Shown: positions 38,839-48,360, numbered from the stretch's first letter. The stretch: DNA of 64,000 nucleotides from an uncultured Bacteroidia bacterium (GCA_902786745.1 CADADR010000004.1:124001-188000); one strand, 5' to 3'. Notes: generated from the letters alone by a model not told the origin. Numbers and translations are program-made.

Positions 38839-40800
38839 ATGAAAAAGTTATTTACCTTAGCATTGGCCTTGATGGTCGTCGTTGCCGGCTATTCACAGGC
38901 TAAGAGAGTGTCGATCAAAGATGCTCAACCGAAAGCTGCCCAAGAGATGGTGCTCACGGGCGACGAAGTCTTCCAACATGTCGGCAGCCAGCCCAACATG
39001 ACCCGCACCGACACCGAGTTGGACTACACCTTCTACGACTGGCAGACCAACACGGCTGGCAAGAACCTGACCATGACCTTCCCCGACGGCTGCGTGGGTA
39101 TGGCCTATGTCATCTCCACTGACGTTGACCACACCGACCGTGGTACCAACATCGCCATCTATTATCCTCAAACAGATGAATGGAAGACCTCGGAAGGCAA
39201 GATCGAAAACCACAAGACGGGCTTCGGCTGCGCCGCCCGCTATGGCCAAAACGGTATCGTCGTGGTTTCGCGTAACCCAGAAACCAGTACCTGCGAAGTC
39301 TACATCATCGAAGACAAGGACAACCTGCCTCACGGTGATTTGGCTCCTGCCTTCATTATGGAAGCTGGACACAACCCGCACTTCCCGGCTGTGATGTGCA
39401 ACGGCCCCGAGCACAAGAACATCCACATCCTCGTGACCGGCCTCAACGAAGTGGTAAACGACCAAAAAAACCCCTTCTACTACATCCGTTCGTTGGATGG
39501 CGGCCAGACCTGGAGTGACTTTATGTCCATCGAATACCTCGGCCGCGACTATGCCCCCACCTACGGCTCTGGCCAAGACGCCTACTTCATGGAGAACACC
39601 GGCGGCGACCGCCTCGACATCGTGGTGAACACCCGTCGTGGCGACGGCGTCGTGCTGACCTCTGAAGACAATGGCGACACCTGGACCCGCACCGAGTTCT
39701 ATCATCACCCCGGCATCGACGTCGACTATGGTGATCCATCGAATGGCGGCGTGATGTACATGTATCCCCGTTGGACCTCTGCACTCTATGACAACAACGG
39801 AAAACTTCACATCGCCTATGAATTTGGCGGTGGCAGTGGCGATGCCTCCTCAACGAGCTACTACCCACTCATCGGCGGCATCGGCTACTGGAACGAGGAA
39901 ATGCCTTACCACGGAGAAGTGGCTCCCCAGTATGGCTGCGACCCCAACAACCCCATGCCTATGGTGCCCGGCAACCCCTTCATCATGGACTCTGCCTATC
40001 TGCGCCAAGACATCTATTATTCATGGTGGTTATGGAGCGATGCCACCCACGAGATGTGGCCTGAATACATTGGCTATGTTGCACCTTTGGATGAAAATGA
40101 GCAACCTTTGTTAGACCCTTATGAGGCAACTGATTTCATTGATTGGAGTTCTTTGACGATTGACAGTCACGGTCACTACAATGGTGGTACTTGCGAAATG
40201 CCTGTTTTAGTCAAAACTGCTGGCGGTGACTTGTTGGTGGCTGTTTGGATTGCCATGGACCATCATTATTTGGGTGGAAATGGTGGCAACCAGTACTTCT
40301 TTAAGCTCTTCACCCGCGCCTCATTGGACAATGGCTTGAGCTGGACACCTATGCAACAGATCACTGCCGATTTCATGTATCAGCTGAGTGAATTCGTTTA
40401 CCCGCAAGCTGCCATCACTGGCAACACCCTTGTGATTGCATGCCAATCAGACGGTGAACCCGACTCCTACCTCATCGGATCGGGTGGCGACGTCATCGCT
40501 GACGACAACTTCTACCAAGCCTTCACCTTCGACCTCACCGAACTCTTCCCCGAATACGACGGTGTGGAAGAACAAGTGAGCAACAACACCCTGATGAACG
40601 TTTATCCTAACCCCGCTGTTGACCAACTCAACATCACCCTCAACCAGAATGCCGACATCACCGTCTTCAATATGGTGGGCCAAGTCGTCATGACCACTGA
40701 AGGCCACGTAGGTGTCAACACCATCAACATCAGCAACCTCACCGCTGGTGTCTACTTCGTGAACGCTGGTTCGACCACGACGAAGTTTGTTGTGAAATAA
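38839..40800 (+). CDS. Asp-box beta-propeller T9SS surface protein, paralog 3
   Basis: A 653-residue secreted protein, closest to paralog 2. Signal peptide 1-19 (GYSQ); Asp-box turns SLDGGQTW (~217), EDNGDTW (~277) and LDNGLSW (~497); shared blocks FYHHPGIDVDYG, YPRWTSALY, NPMPMVPGNPFIMDS and WPEYIGYVAPLD. The T9SS domain (MNVYPNPAVDQLNITL to TKFVVK) has stretches of near-identical DNA with paralog 2 (compare 38431-38510 with 40681-40760), pointing to recent duplication or gene conversion at the 3' end. No enzymatic motif recognised. Confidence 0.8.
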   Translation: MKKLFTLALALMVVVAGYSQAKRVSIKDAQPKAAQEMVLTGDEVFQHVGSQPNMTRTDTELDYTFYDWQTNTAGKNLTMTFPDGCVGMAYVISTDVDHTDRGTNIAIYYPQTDEWKTSEGKIENHKTGFGCAARYGQNGIVVVSRNPETSTCEVYIIEDKDNLPHGDLAPAFIMEAGHNPHFPAVMCNGPEHKNIHILVTGLNEVVNDQKNPFYYIRSLDGGQTWSDFMSIEYLGRDYAPTYGSGQDAYFMENTGGDRLDIVVNTRRGDGVVLTSEDNGDTWTRTEFYHHPGIDVDYGDPSNGGVMYMYPRWTSALYDNNGKLHIAYEFGGGSGDASSTSYYPLIGGIGYWNEEMPYHGEVAPQYGCDPNNPMPMVPGNPFIMDSAYLRQDIYYSWWLWSDATHEMWPEYIGYVAPLDENEQPLLDPYEATDFIDWSSLTIDSHGHYNGGTCEMPVLVKTAGGDLLVAVWIAMDHHYLGGNGGNQYFFKLFTRASLDNGLSWTPMQQITADFMYQLSEFVYPQAAITGNTLVIACQSDGEPDSYLIGSGGDVIADDNFYQAFTFDLTELFPEYDGVEEQVSNNTLMNVYPNPAVDQLNITLNQNADITVFNMVGQVVMTTEGHVGVNTINISNLTAGVYFVNAGSTTTKFVVK

Positions 40801-40815
40801 GCATTGACTTAATGC

Positions 40816-40852
40816 AATAAAAAAAGGAGCCAAATGGCTCCTTTTTTTATTG
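40816..40852. terminator. Bidirectional terminator between Asp-box paralog 3 and pdxA
   Basis: AATAAAAAAAGGAGCC-AAAT-GGCTCCTTTTTTTATT, a nearly perfect palindrome. The pdxA stop codon (minus strand, 40847-40849) lies inside it. Confidence 0.88.
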
Positions 40853-41836
40853 CTCCTTACGGTGCCCGACAATGTCGGCGGCCAGGAAGACCGCTTTGCG
40901 GTAAGAATCGGGCTCGGCCATGTTTTGGTTGGCGATGTCGAAGGCAGGGCCATGCAATGGCGAGGCACACACCACAGGCAGTCCAGCCCAATAGCAGGCA
41001 CAGCCGCCCAAAGCCATCATCTTCAGCGGAAGCATGCCCTGCTCATGATGCAAGGCCAGCACCGCATCGTATTTCTTCCATAACCCTTCTCCAAACAGCT
41101 GTGAAGCCGTGAAGGGCCCGAAGGCATAAACGCCCTGCTTCTGCGCCTCTTCTATGGCCTTCAACACCTTTTCGTCGTCGCCTTCGGCCACCGTGCCAGC
41201 ATGGGGATTAAGGCCCATGACGGCGATCTTGGGCGCGTTGAGGCCGAAATCCGTCTTCAGCGCCTGCGAGAAGGTGAAGAGCTTGCCCACAAGGAAACGG
41301 GTATCGATCATCGACAGTGCCTCGCGCAGCGGCATGTCGTCGGTGGCCAAGCCGATGCGCATCATATCGTTGACCAACACACGCAGGGCATCCTTATCCT
41401 TATAGAACGAGAGCAGATAGCCCATGTTGCTCTTCTCGACCGAACGCGAATCGGGCGCCATGACCAAGGCATCCACATAGCCGTTGTTCAAGTCTTCGAC
41501 AGCCCGCTTCATCGAAAGCACCGACATCTCGACAGAGACCTCCGACGGCTGCCCGGGCTCGATCTTCACTTCGTTTTCAACGATATTAATGATGTTGAAC
41601 TTCTTGTCCCAAGCCTGCCGCGCATCACGGGTAAGAGCATAATTGGGACTCTCCATGCCAAAATTCTTCTTGTAGTAGGAAAACGCTTTCGACTGCCCAA
41701 ACAAGACAGGTGTCAGCATCTCGAACATTCGGGCATCGGAAAAGGTTTTAAGGATAACTTCGTAGCCGATGCCGTTGAGGTCGCCTTGGCTGAGGCCAAT
41801 GCGAGGGAGTGAGGAAACAGGGGTAAAGTCTTGCAT
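40847..41836 (-). CDS. pdxA: 4-hydroxythreonine-4-phosphate dehydrogenase PdxA
   Basis: A 329-residue PdxA-family NAD-dependent metalloenzyme of the DXP-dependent vitamin B6 route. Recognisable are IGLSQGDLNGIGYEVILKTF at the start, ALVMAPDSRSVEKSN, the metal-binding LGLNPHAGTVAEGDDEK-like block (residues around 225-240), and ALHHEQGMLPLKMMAL followed by VVCASPLHGPAFDIANQN. Monocistronic, with a promoter at 41879-41886. No other B6 gene is in the window. Confidence 0.95.
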   Translation of the reverse strand: MQDFTPVSSLPRIGLSQGDLNGIGYEVILKTFSDARMFEMLTPVLFGQSKAFSYYKKNFGMESPNYALTRDARQAWDKKFNIINIVENEVKIEPGQPSEVSVEMSVLSMKRAVEDLNNGYVDALVMAPDSRSVEKSNMGYLLSFYKDKDALRVLVNDMMRIGLATDDMPLREALSMIDTRFLVGKLFTFSQALKTDFGLNAPKIAVMGLNPHAGTVAEGDDEKVLKAIEEAQKQGVYAFGPFTASQLFGEGLWKKYDAVLALHHEQGMLPLKMMALGGCACYWAGLPVVCASPLHGPAFDIANQNMAEPDSYRKAVFLAADIVGHRKEQ

Positions 41837-41878
41837 AGGCAGTTATATTTTTCTGTATTTCAACGGGAAATCAGACTT

Positions 41879-41886
41879 CAAAAGTA
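41879..41886 (-). promoter_or_regulatory. pdxA promoter -7 box
   Basis: Minus-strand TACTTTTG about 43 nt upstream of the pdxA ATG. Confidence 0.5.
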
Positions 41887-41924
41887 GACAATAAAATTAA
41901 AGAAACAAAAAATAACTTCAAAAA

Positions 41925-43199
41925 TCACGAAAAAAGCGTGTTTTCGAAACTTTTCATGATGATTTCAGTGGCCCCAACCTGCGATTTCAGATAGTCGCTG
42001 CAGGTCTGCGAGGCTTTCGCATAGAATGGCTCGTCAGCAATCAGTTGGGTGAAAATTGACTCCAGCTCAGCGGCGTCGTTGATGGTGAAAGCGCTTCCAA
42101 GCGCCACTAAGTCGACCGCTTCCTTGAAGCTCTTATACTTCGGCCCGAAGACCACGGGGCAGCCAAAGGTGACCGGCTCCTGGATGTTGTGGATGTTGAC
42201 ACCGAAGCCGCCTCCAATATACACAAAGCGTGCATATTGGTACAATTGGGAGAGGATGCCAATGGTATTGACGATTAATATCTTGGGCGGTTTCATACCC
42301 ATAGATTCACTCGGCTGCGCCTCGGTATGACATGGAGTGGAAACCTCCGTGTATAGCAAAGCCTCGGGAAACATCGCCTTGATTTGTGCCACATGCGAGG
42401 CGGAGATGTCGTGCGGGGCCAGGATGAGGCAATAGTCATCGGGCAGCTTGGGGAGAAAAGCCTGCAACAACTTCTCATCGGGAGGCCAGCTGCTGCCAGC
42501 GATGATGCACTGCCGCCCGGCAATGAAACGCTCGACGTCGGGGAAAGGCTTGGCCTGCTCGGCAATGGCCGCCACGCGGTCGAAACGCGTGTCGCCACAC
42601 AGCGTGACATTGTCGAAGCCATTCTTTCTGAGCAAATCAACGGTTGCCTCGTCTTGCACGAAGAAATGCGTCACCGTATGCAACTGCTGGCGGAACCAAC
42701 GGCCATAGGGACGAAAGAAGAACGAGTCGGGCTTGAGGATGAGGGAGATGTAGAACAAAGGGATGCCAGCCTTCTTCAAGGCCCGCATGTAATTGAACCA
42801 AAACTCGTATTTGATGAAGAAAGCAGCCACGAAATGATGCCGGCGCACCCATTGGGCGGCATGACAGGGGGTATCGGTGGGAAGATAGGCTACATCGTCG
42901 GCCATAGGATAGTCCTTGCGGACCTCATAGCCCGAAGGCGAGAAGAAAGTCAACAGGATTTTGTATTGCGGAAAGCGCTGTTTCAACGCCTCGATGACGG
43001 GACGACCTTGCTCAAACTCACCTAAGGAAGCGGCATGGAACCAAATCCATTGCTCATTGGGGTCGTCGACGGTCTCAGGCATTTTGGCCCTCAGCTTACG
43101 GCCATCCACCCATTGCTTGGCTTTGGGGTTGCCCAGCCATGCAGCCACCCTCACGCCGAGGGCATACAGCAAGACTCCTATGGTGAACAGGATCAACAC
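41925..43199 (-). CDS. kdtA: 3-deoxy-D-manno-octulosonic acid (Kdo) transferase
   Basis: A 424-residue GT30 enzyme adding Kdo from CMP-Kdo to lipid A precursor at the inner membrane. An N-terminal membrane anchor, then WFHAASLGEFEQGRPVIE with the catalytic Glu; FIKYEFWFNYM; IIAGSSWPPDE; and FVYIGGGFGVNIHNIQEP in the donor domain with E. coli WaaA-like spacing. Residues about 289-301 (TPCHTEAQPSESM) come from a 35-bp palindromic repeat inserted in frame. Starts 5 nt after the upstream barrel protein gene, so co-transcribed with it. Complements kdsD and lptB elsewhere in the window. Confidence 0.93.
   Translation of the reverse strand: MLILFTIGVLLYALGVRVAAWLGNPKAKQWVDGRKLRAKMPETVDDPNEQWIWFHAASLGEFEQGRPVIEALKQRFPQYKILLTFFSPSGYEVRKDYPMADDVAYLPTDTPCHAAQWVRRHHFVAAFFIKYEFWFNYMRALKKAGIPLFYISLILKPDSFFFRPYGRWFRQQLHTVTHFFVQDEATVDLLRKNGFDNVTLCGDTRFDRVAAIAEQAKPFPDVERFIAGRQCIIAGSSWPPDEKLLQAFLPKLPDDYCLILAPHDISASHVAQIKAMFPEALLYTEVSTPCHTEAQPSESMGMKPPKILIVNTIGILSQLYQYARFVYIGGGFGVNIHNIQEPVTFGCPVVFGPKYKSFKEAVDLVALGSAFTINDAAELESIFTQLIADEPFYAKASQTCSDYLKSQVGATEIIMKSFENTLFS
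42300..42334. repeat. In-frame short palindromic repeat in kdtA
   Basis: ATAGATTCACTCGG, centre CTGCG, then CCTCGGTATGACAT. The same unit, once direct and once inverted, is found inside malQ at 56833-56931. It encodes CHTEAQPSES on the kdtA strand. Confidence 0.65.
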
Positions 43200-43204
43200 G
43201 GCGG

Positions 43205-44020
43205 TTAGTCGTAATAGTATTCCTGCGGTTGACGCTGATAGGTGGGGATGCTCCAGGTGACACGGACGCCGTAGTAAAGGTCGTTGTAACGCTTATGCGG
43301 GTCGGTGTAGCCCACCGGCTCCTGCAGCCCCGTTTCGGGGTTGGTGAACACGCGGAAGTCGTAGTCGCGGAGGTCGCGGGTAAGGGCATAGGTCACCTCC
43401 AAGGCGACAGAGAGGTTGAGCAGGCGGGTGTCGTGGAGCAGCAGGTAGCCTGACTCCAGATGCAGTGCCGGGCCACCGCGCATGCGGTCATATCCGAACC
43501 TGTAGTCGCCATCCACCTGATAAGGCGGATTCAGCGCCGTCACTTGATAATCGGCGTTGGTGCGGTTGAAGAGATAACCTAGGCCGGCTTGAACGAAAAC
43601 ACCGCTGTTGGGGTTGGGTCCCATGGGGAACAGCTTGCCCACTTGGCCCTGAAAATGCAGGCCGCGCTGGCTGACTTCCAACTGGGCATAACTACCTGCG
43701 CCACCGATGATCTCGCCTTCGGCGGTGGTGATGCCTTCGCCAAAAATGTCAACCCAATCGCCTTTGACCTTCTTGCCAACGATGTAGTTGCCCGAGACCG
43801 ACAGCAACCAGTTGCTCTCCGTCTTAAAGGCGAAGCCACCACCCACATCATGACTCACGCCATACAACGTTTTGGTGTCGAGACCCGGCATATGGAAGGC
43901 ATAAGTCGCCTGAAACATGGCAACGGGGATAGGGTCTTTCATGATGTCTTTGGGCATTTGTGCGGCCACCTGCAGCGTGACACCCAATAAAAGCAATAAG
44001 GATATAAAGACTTTACGCAT
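43205..44020 (-). CDS. Outer-membrane beta-barrel protein of unknown function
   Basis: A 271-residue protein with signal peptide 1-20 (VAAQ) and alternating amphipathic strands: GGGFAFKTESNWLLSVSGNYIVG, split over ~residues 60-85, then HFQGQVGKLFPMG, GVFVQAGLGYLF, LHLESGYLLL and YYGVRVTWSIP. Glycine- and aromatic-rich turns fit a small (8-10 strand) barrel. Precedes kdtA by 5 nt, implying co-expression with LPS synthesis, but no function is assigned. Promoter TATATTTG at 44081-44074 on the minus strand. Confidence 0.75.
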   Translation of the reverse strand: MRKVFISLLLLLGVTLQVAAQMPKDIMKDPIPVAMFQATYAFHMPGLDTKTLYGVSHDVGGGFAFKTESNWLLSVSGNYIVGKKVKGDWVDIFGEGITTAEGEIIGGAGSYAQLEVSQRGLHFQGQVGKLFPMGPNPNSGVFVQAGLGYLFNRTNADYQVTALNPPYQVDGDYRFGYDRMRGGPALHLESGYLLLHDTRLLNLSVALEVTYALTRDLRDYDFRVFTNPETGLQEPVGYTDPHKRYNDLYYGVRVTWSIPTYQRQPQEYYYD

Positions 44021-44073
44021 CGCGATCGGTTTTTTTAATGAACGGAATTCGTGTCGTTTTAGTATCGAGACTG

Positions 44074-44117
44074 CAAATATACGAAAAAAGGTCGCCTCGT
44101 TGACGAAGCGACCTTGA
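44074..44117 (-). terminator. Terminator of the S8 protease gene and promoter of the barrel gene
   Basis: On the minus strand AAGGTCGC-TTCGT-CA-ACGA-GGCGACCTT is followed by T6 (44117-44084). The barrel gene's -7 box TATATTTG lies immediately after at 44081-44074. Confidence 0.7.
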
Positions 44118-44137
44118 ATTCTAACCGAATAAGGCTT

Positions 44138-47100
44138 TTACATCTTCACCACCCTGCGGATGAAGGCGCTTTCGCCCTTCATGATGCGGAGTGTGTAGAC
44201 ACCGCTCTCCAAGCCGCTGAGCTCATAGGCGTCGCCATCCACCTTGATGCGTTGCACCAGCTTGCCTTCGGCCGAATAAACCTCGAGCATCGTCATGCCT
44301 TCGCATTGGATGGTCACCTTGTCGGAAGTCGGGTTGGGGAAGAGGCTCACCTTGCCGTCGTTCTCGTCAAGGCCCGTGAAGTAGTTGGCACAAACGGCTT
44401 CGCCCAAATCGGAGATGCCCTTTTCGAAGAGCGTTTGAACGGCGTAGCAGTGCTGCATGTTGATGGCCATCTCACTGTCGTCGTAAGTGGTGACGCTGAG
44501 GTTTTCAGTCAACAGCTCGCCGTCACGGTAGAGTTTGTAGGCAGTGGCGCCGTCAACGGCATCCCATTCGGTGACCATATGGCCTTCGCGCACGTCGTTG
44601 AAACGGATTTCGGGGACCACATTGGTGACTTCAAAAGAGAGTTCGGCAGGCAGGGTCAGGCACATCCCACCTTGGTCAGGGTAAACGGCAATCGTATGGA
44701 CACCATTTCCAAACCATCTCATATAACTCGTACCGAAACAATTATCATGTTCGCCATCCACCACAAGGTCATTTCCGACCTCGGGGCCTTCCCAAGTGAT
44801 GGTCACCTCATTGCCTTCGAAAGCATAATCGAGGTTGGTTACGGGAGCACAAACCGGGAGCGTATAACACACCATATCAGAATTGCATCCATACACGGAA
44901 TGCACCGTCACGCAAACCGTATTATCGCCTGGCTCAACCTCCAAATCGATATAGCGGTCGGTAGTTTGCATGGTCTCATCCTTAAAGTCAACAATATAAT
45001 AATCTGCATCGGGCACCGCATTCCAGGCAAAACGGACCGTAGTGTTGTCGACCATGGCCTGATAGTGCACTTCCTCGACTGCCTCGCATAGGCAAACCTC
45101 GATAGTGGCGCCCATCACATGGCAGCCTTCCGACACCGCCTTTACCATGACTGTAGTCAAGCCATATTCGGCATCAAAGGCATATTCAGTGGACTCGACT
45201 GTGGCCGCCAATTCGCCGTTGAAATACACCTCGTATTGACTCACGCCTTCGATGGCATCCCAACTCAAAATGACATTATTGCTCTCCAATTGGACCTGAT
45301 AAGTCAGGTTTTCCACAGCGCCCACGATGCAAACGTTGACATGATTGTCCTTCTCGCAGCTTTCGTAGACGGCCTTCACATACACGTCGTGTTGGCCCTC
45401 GGTGACGGTGAAAGCATAGCTCAACTCGTTGGTCGTGGTCAACAACGCTTCATCCATATAGACTTGATACTCCACCAATCCTGTGGGGTCCTCCGGCGCT
45501 TCCCAAGTGAGGGTAAGCAGAAGGTCGTCGTCCAAGGTATAGTCAAGATTACGTACAGCGTCACACATCGACACGTCAACATCGGCACAGACAAACTCGC
45601 TCTGGCAGCCGTCGTAGGCGGCATAGACACAGTAACTATATAGACCTTCTTCGACATCGGGGTCGGTATAGGTCAGGTCCTCGACCAAGTCAAGGAGTTC
45701 GGTGTCGCGGTACACCTCATACCAAGCCGGTGTGCCGTTCGCGGGAGCCTCCCACGACAGGATGACATCGTGACCGTCGATGTCGTAGCTCAGGTTACGT
45801 ATGGGGTCGCAGAACTCGGGTGCGCCGCCACCGCCAGAACAATTGATGGTGAAAGTTTGCGTGCCACTGAAGCCGCCTGCATTCTGATAGATGACCGAGC
45901 CATCCTCGTAGGTGACCTCGAAGCTACATTCTGAGGTCCATTGGCCGTTGTGCCAAGTCAGCGAGATCGTGGAGCCCGAAGCCAACTCACGCGTATACGT
46001 GGCCGAACTGCCGTTGTTGACCGTCATCTGCTCGGTAGGCGTGCCATCGGAATAGACCACGGTAAGGTAATTGCCTTGCCAACCGTCGCCGTAGGAGTCG
46101 TGGAGCGAGAAGATGATGTTGCAAGCGTTTCTATAATTGAAATTGATCACGGTGACTCGGCCGTTGATGTCGGTGAGGGTCAGCGTAAAGGGGATGACAA
46201 AATCCTCGGGTGCAGTGGCATCGAGAGTAAGGTTGTAATCAGCAAAGGCCATCATGCCGGCGCCGATGGTGCTGTAAGGTTTCTCCGTCTCGTTGAGCGT
46301 GACGAACTCGTAATCCGTCGACAGGGTGCCTACCACCATTTGAACCAACTCATTACCTGCATTGTCAACCAAGATGCGAAGGTCGGCCGTCTCGCCAGGA
46401 TTGAGGAGACCATTGTCGTTGTCGTCGTTCAGCACAACGGTACCGCCCAATTGCAAATCGTAGTCGTAGACCGGCACCTTAAAACTAAAGTTGGCCGTCA
46501 CCTCGCCACCGACCGACACCTCAATGTTGAACTTGATTTGCTCGTTAGCGGCCACATTGTTGGTCACCGAGAAGGCAAAGGCATTCTCAACGGTAAGGGT
46601 CTCGTTAGCGGCAAAATTCGGGAAGTCGACCGTGTTGTCGGTAATGGTCACTTCGGCATGATCGGTACTCAGCACCACGCTGACATTGCTCACGGGCTCA
46701 TCGGTGACATTGTCCAATGTGAGGTCCATCGTGACCGACTCGCCCGGGTTGAGATTGTGGTTGTTGTTGCCTTGCGGGTCGTTGATGGCATAGGTGTTGT
46801 ACTTGATAGCACCAAGTTGGATGGCCTCCACGGCGGCGAGCACATCGATGCGGCCGAAGCCGAATATGTTGCTCTTGCCTTCGGCTAAACGAACGGCCGT
46901 TTCCTCAAGGATGCGGCACACATCGGCGGGCATCAGATTGGGGTCTTTGCTCAGCATGAGGGCCATGCAACCCGCAGCGCAAGGCGTAGCCATCGAGGTA
47001 CCACTCATCAAGGTATAGCCCGTGTTTGATTGATAGTTGAGCGACTTGATGTCGACGCCAGGAGCGCACACGTCGGGGCGGATGAGGCCGATACCCGGAT

Positions 47101-48280
47101 CATAAGGATAGTCACCAAACTCGGTATTGGTCCAAGTGACGGGACCGCGCGAAGTGAAGTTGGCGGCGGCATCGTTGTAGTTGACAGCGCCGATACACAC
47201 CGAGCAGGTCAAGTCGCCAGGGTTCTCGCCCTGCACCTCATCCATATAGGGAGGAGGGCAGCTGCCAGGGACGCGCACATTGTTAGGAATAGGTGCTTGC
47301 CACATTTGGTTGCCCTCATTGCCAGCAGCGATGGCGGCCACCACACCCGCATCCAAGGCGGCTACACAGGTTTGACGCAGCAGCGTACGCTCGGCAATCG
47401 TCGAATTGGAGATACCGAGTGACATGCTGAACAAATCGCAGCCGTGCTCCACAGCCCATTGTATACCAGCGGAAATGGGTGTTGCACCACCACCGCCGTT
47501 GGCATTCAAACACTTCACGCACATCAGCGTGGCATTGGGAGCCATACCCGTCTGCGAGCCAGCCGTGCCATCGCCCAGCACCGTTCCCGAGCAGTGTGAG
47601 CCGTGACCATGGTCGTCCATGGGATCGTTATCGTTGTTATAGACATCGAAGCCATGATGCGGGAATTCTGTTCCACCGTCCCAGAGGTGGTCGGCCACAT
47701 CCAAGTGGTTGTAGTTGACACCCGTATCGATGACGGCCACCACAATGCCTTCACCCGTGTAGCCCAAGTCCCACACCTGGTTGGCACCGACTTGGGTGAC
47801 GTTGGGGGTAATCTCGCGCGTGGCGGAGGCGGGAGTAGCCTCTTCCCCATCGGGAATCCAATTGCGTTCAATATCATAACCGATAATCTCGATATCGTTG
47901 CGACGCGCCAAATCGGCGATGGCCGCCTTATTGGCCGAAAGGCCCAAAGCGTTAGCCATCCAAAGGACGGTCGGCTCTGTGGTCATGTCGTTACGACGCA
48001 TTTCGTCCAACGAACGTCTCAAGTCGAACTGCGTGGCCTCGGCAAAGGCCTTCAGCTCGTTGACGACAAACTCGCGGCGCTCGGAACGCGTGGCGAAATA
48101 GTTGGCTTGACGGTTCATCTGAGCCCTGTCGTATTGCGACTTCATAATAACGATGACATTGATTTTCTCGTCATCGTTGCGGCGGGCCATCTCCTCGCTC
48201 AGCAACGGGTCGATGACAGCTTGGGCATAGCCAGCCATGCAGCAAACCGCCATAAGGATAAGCGTAAAAAGTTTTTTCAT
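44138..48280 (-). CDS. Giant S8 (subtilisin-like) serine protease with repeat modules and T9SS sorting domain
   Basis: A 1380-residue secreted protease. Signal peptide 1-20; N-terminal prodomain (~25-150); catalytic domain with Asp185 (AVIDTGVNYNH), His226 (DDHGHGSHCSG) and Ser429 (MSGTSMATPCAAG), plus the oxyanion Asn in AAGNEGN. Then two CARDB-like beta domains with NPGESVTMDLTLDN and NPGETADLRILVDN. A module starting CNIIFSLHDSYGDGWQGNYL follows, the same type as in the C10 protease. At least five Cys-rich fibronectin-like repeats come next (C..V.NL.Y...L.W...P...YEVY), then a T9SS domain (VSLFPNPTSDKVTIQC to FIRRVVKM). Likely a cell-surface broad-range protease. Divergent from the M16 protease gene. 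Confidence 0.93.
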   Translation of the reverse strand: MKKLFTLILMAVCCMAGYAQAVIDPLLSEEMARRNDDEKINVIVIMKSQYDRAQMNRQANYFATRSERREFVVNELKAFAEATQFDLRRSLDEMRRNDMTTEPTVLWMANALGLSANKAAIADLARRNDIEIIGYDIERNWIPDGEEATPASATREITPNVTQVGANQVWDLGYTGEGIVVAVIDTGVNYNHLDVADHLWDGGTEFPHHGFDVYNNDNDPMDDHGHGSHCSGTVLGDGTAGSQTGMAPNATLMCVKCLNANGGGGATPISAGIQWAVEHGCDLFSMSLGISNSTIAERTLLRQTCVAALDAGVVAAIAAGNEGNQMWQAPIPNNVRVPGSCPPPYMDEVQGENPGDLTCSVCIGAVNYNDAAANFTSRGPVTWTNTEFGDYPYDPGIGLIRPDVCAPGVDIKSLNYQSNTGYTLMSGTSMATPCAAGCMALMLSKDPNLMPADVCRILEETAVRLAEGKSNIFGFGRIDVLAAVEAIQLGAIKYNTYAINDPQGNNNHNLNPGESVTMDLTLDNVTDEPVSNVSVVLSTDHAEVTITDNTVDFPNFAANETLTVENAFAFSVTNNVAANEQIKFNIEVSVGGEVTANFSFKVPVYDYDLQLGGTVVLNDDNDNGLLNPGETADLRILVDNAGNELVQMVVGTLSTDYEFVTLNETEKPYSTIGAGMMAFADYNLTLDATAPEDFVIPFTLTLTDINGRVTVINFNYRNACNIIFSLHDSYGDGWQGNYLTVVYSDGTPTEQMTVNNGSSATYTRELASGSTISLTWHNGQWTSECSFEVTYEDGSVIYQNAGGFSGTQTFTINCSGGGGAPEFCDPIRNLSYDIDGHDVILSWEAPANGTPAWYEVYRDTELLDLVEDLTYTDPDVEEGLYSYCVYAAYDGCQSEFVCADVDVSMCDAVRNLDYTLDDDLLLTLTWEAPEDPTGLVEYQVYMDEALLTTTNELSYAFTVTEGQHDVYVKAVYESCEKDNHVNVCIVGAVENLTYQVQLESNNVILSWDAIEGVSQYEVYFNGELAATVESTEYAFDAEYGLTTVMVKAVSEGCHVMGATIEVCLCEAVEEVHYQAMVDNTTVRFAWNAVPDADYYIVDFKDETMQTTDRYIDLEVEPGDNTVCVTVHSVYGCNSDMVCYTLPVCAPVTNLDYAFEGNEVTITWEGPEVGNDLVVDGEHDNCFGTSYMRWFGNGVHTIAVYPDQGGMCLTLPAELSFEVTNVVPEIRFNDVREGHMVTEWDAVDGATAYKLYRDGELLTENLSVTTYDDSEMAINMQHCYAVQTLFEKGISDLGEAVCANYFTGLDENDGKVSLFPNPTSDKVTIQCEGMTMLEVYSAEGKLVQRIKVDGDAYELSGLESGVYTLRIMKGESAFIRRVVKM

Positions 48281-48306
48281 TGCTATTAGATTTGATTTTA
48301 AAGGTG

Positions 48307-48342
48307 CAAAGTTATAAATGTTTTGCGTTTATCGTATCTTTG
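48307..48342. promoter_or_regulatory. Divergent promoters for S8 and M16 protease genes
   Basis: TAACTTTG on the minus strand (48314-48307) and TATCTTTG on the plus strand (48335-48342), 20 nt apart. Confidence 0.6.
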
Positions 48343-48360
48343 CAGCCCAATTTTCACTCC

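Noticed and set aside
34434..40800. Calling the Asp-box proteins sialidases
   Set aside because: Asp-box turns are common in non-sialidase propellers, and the FRIP arginine motif and the other catalytic residues were not found.
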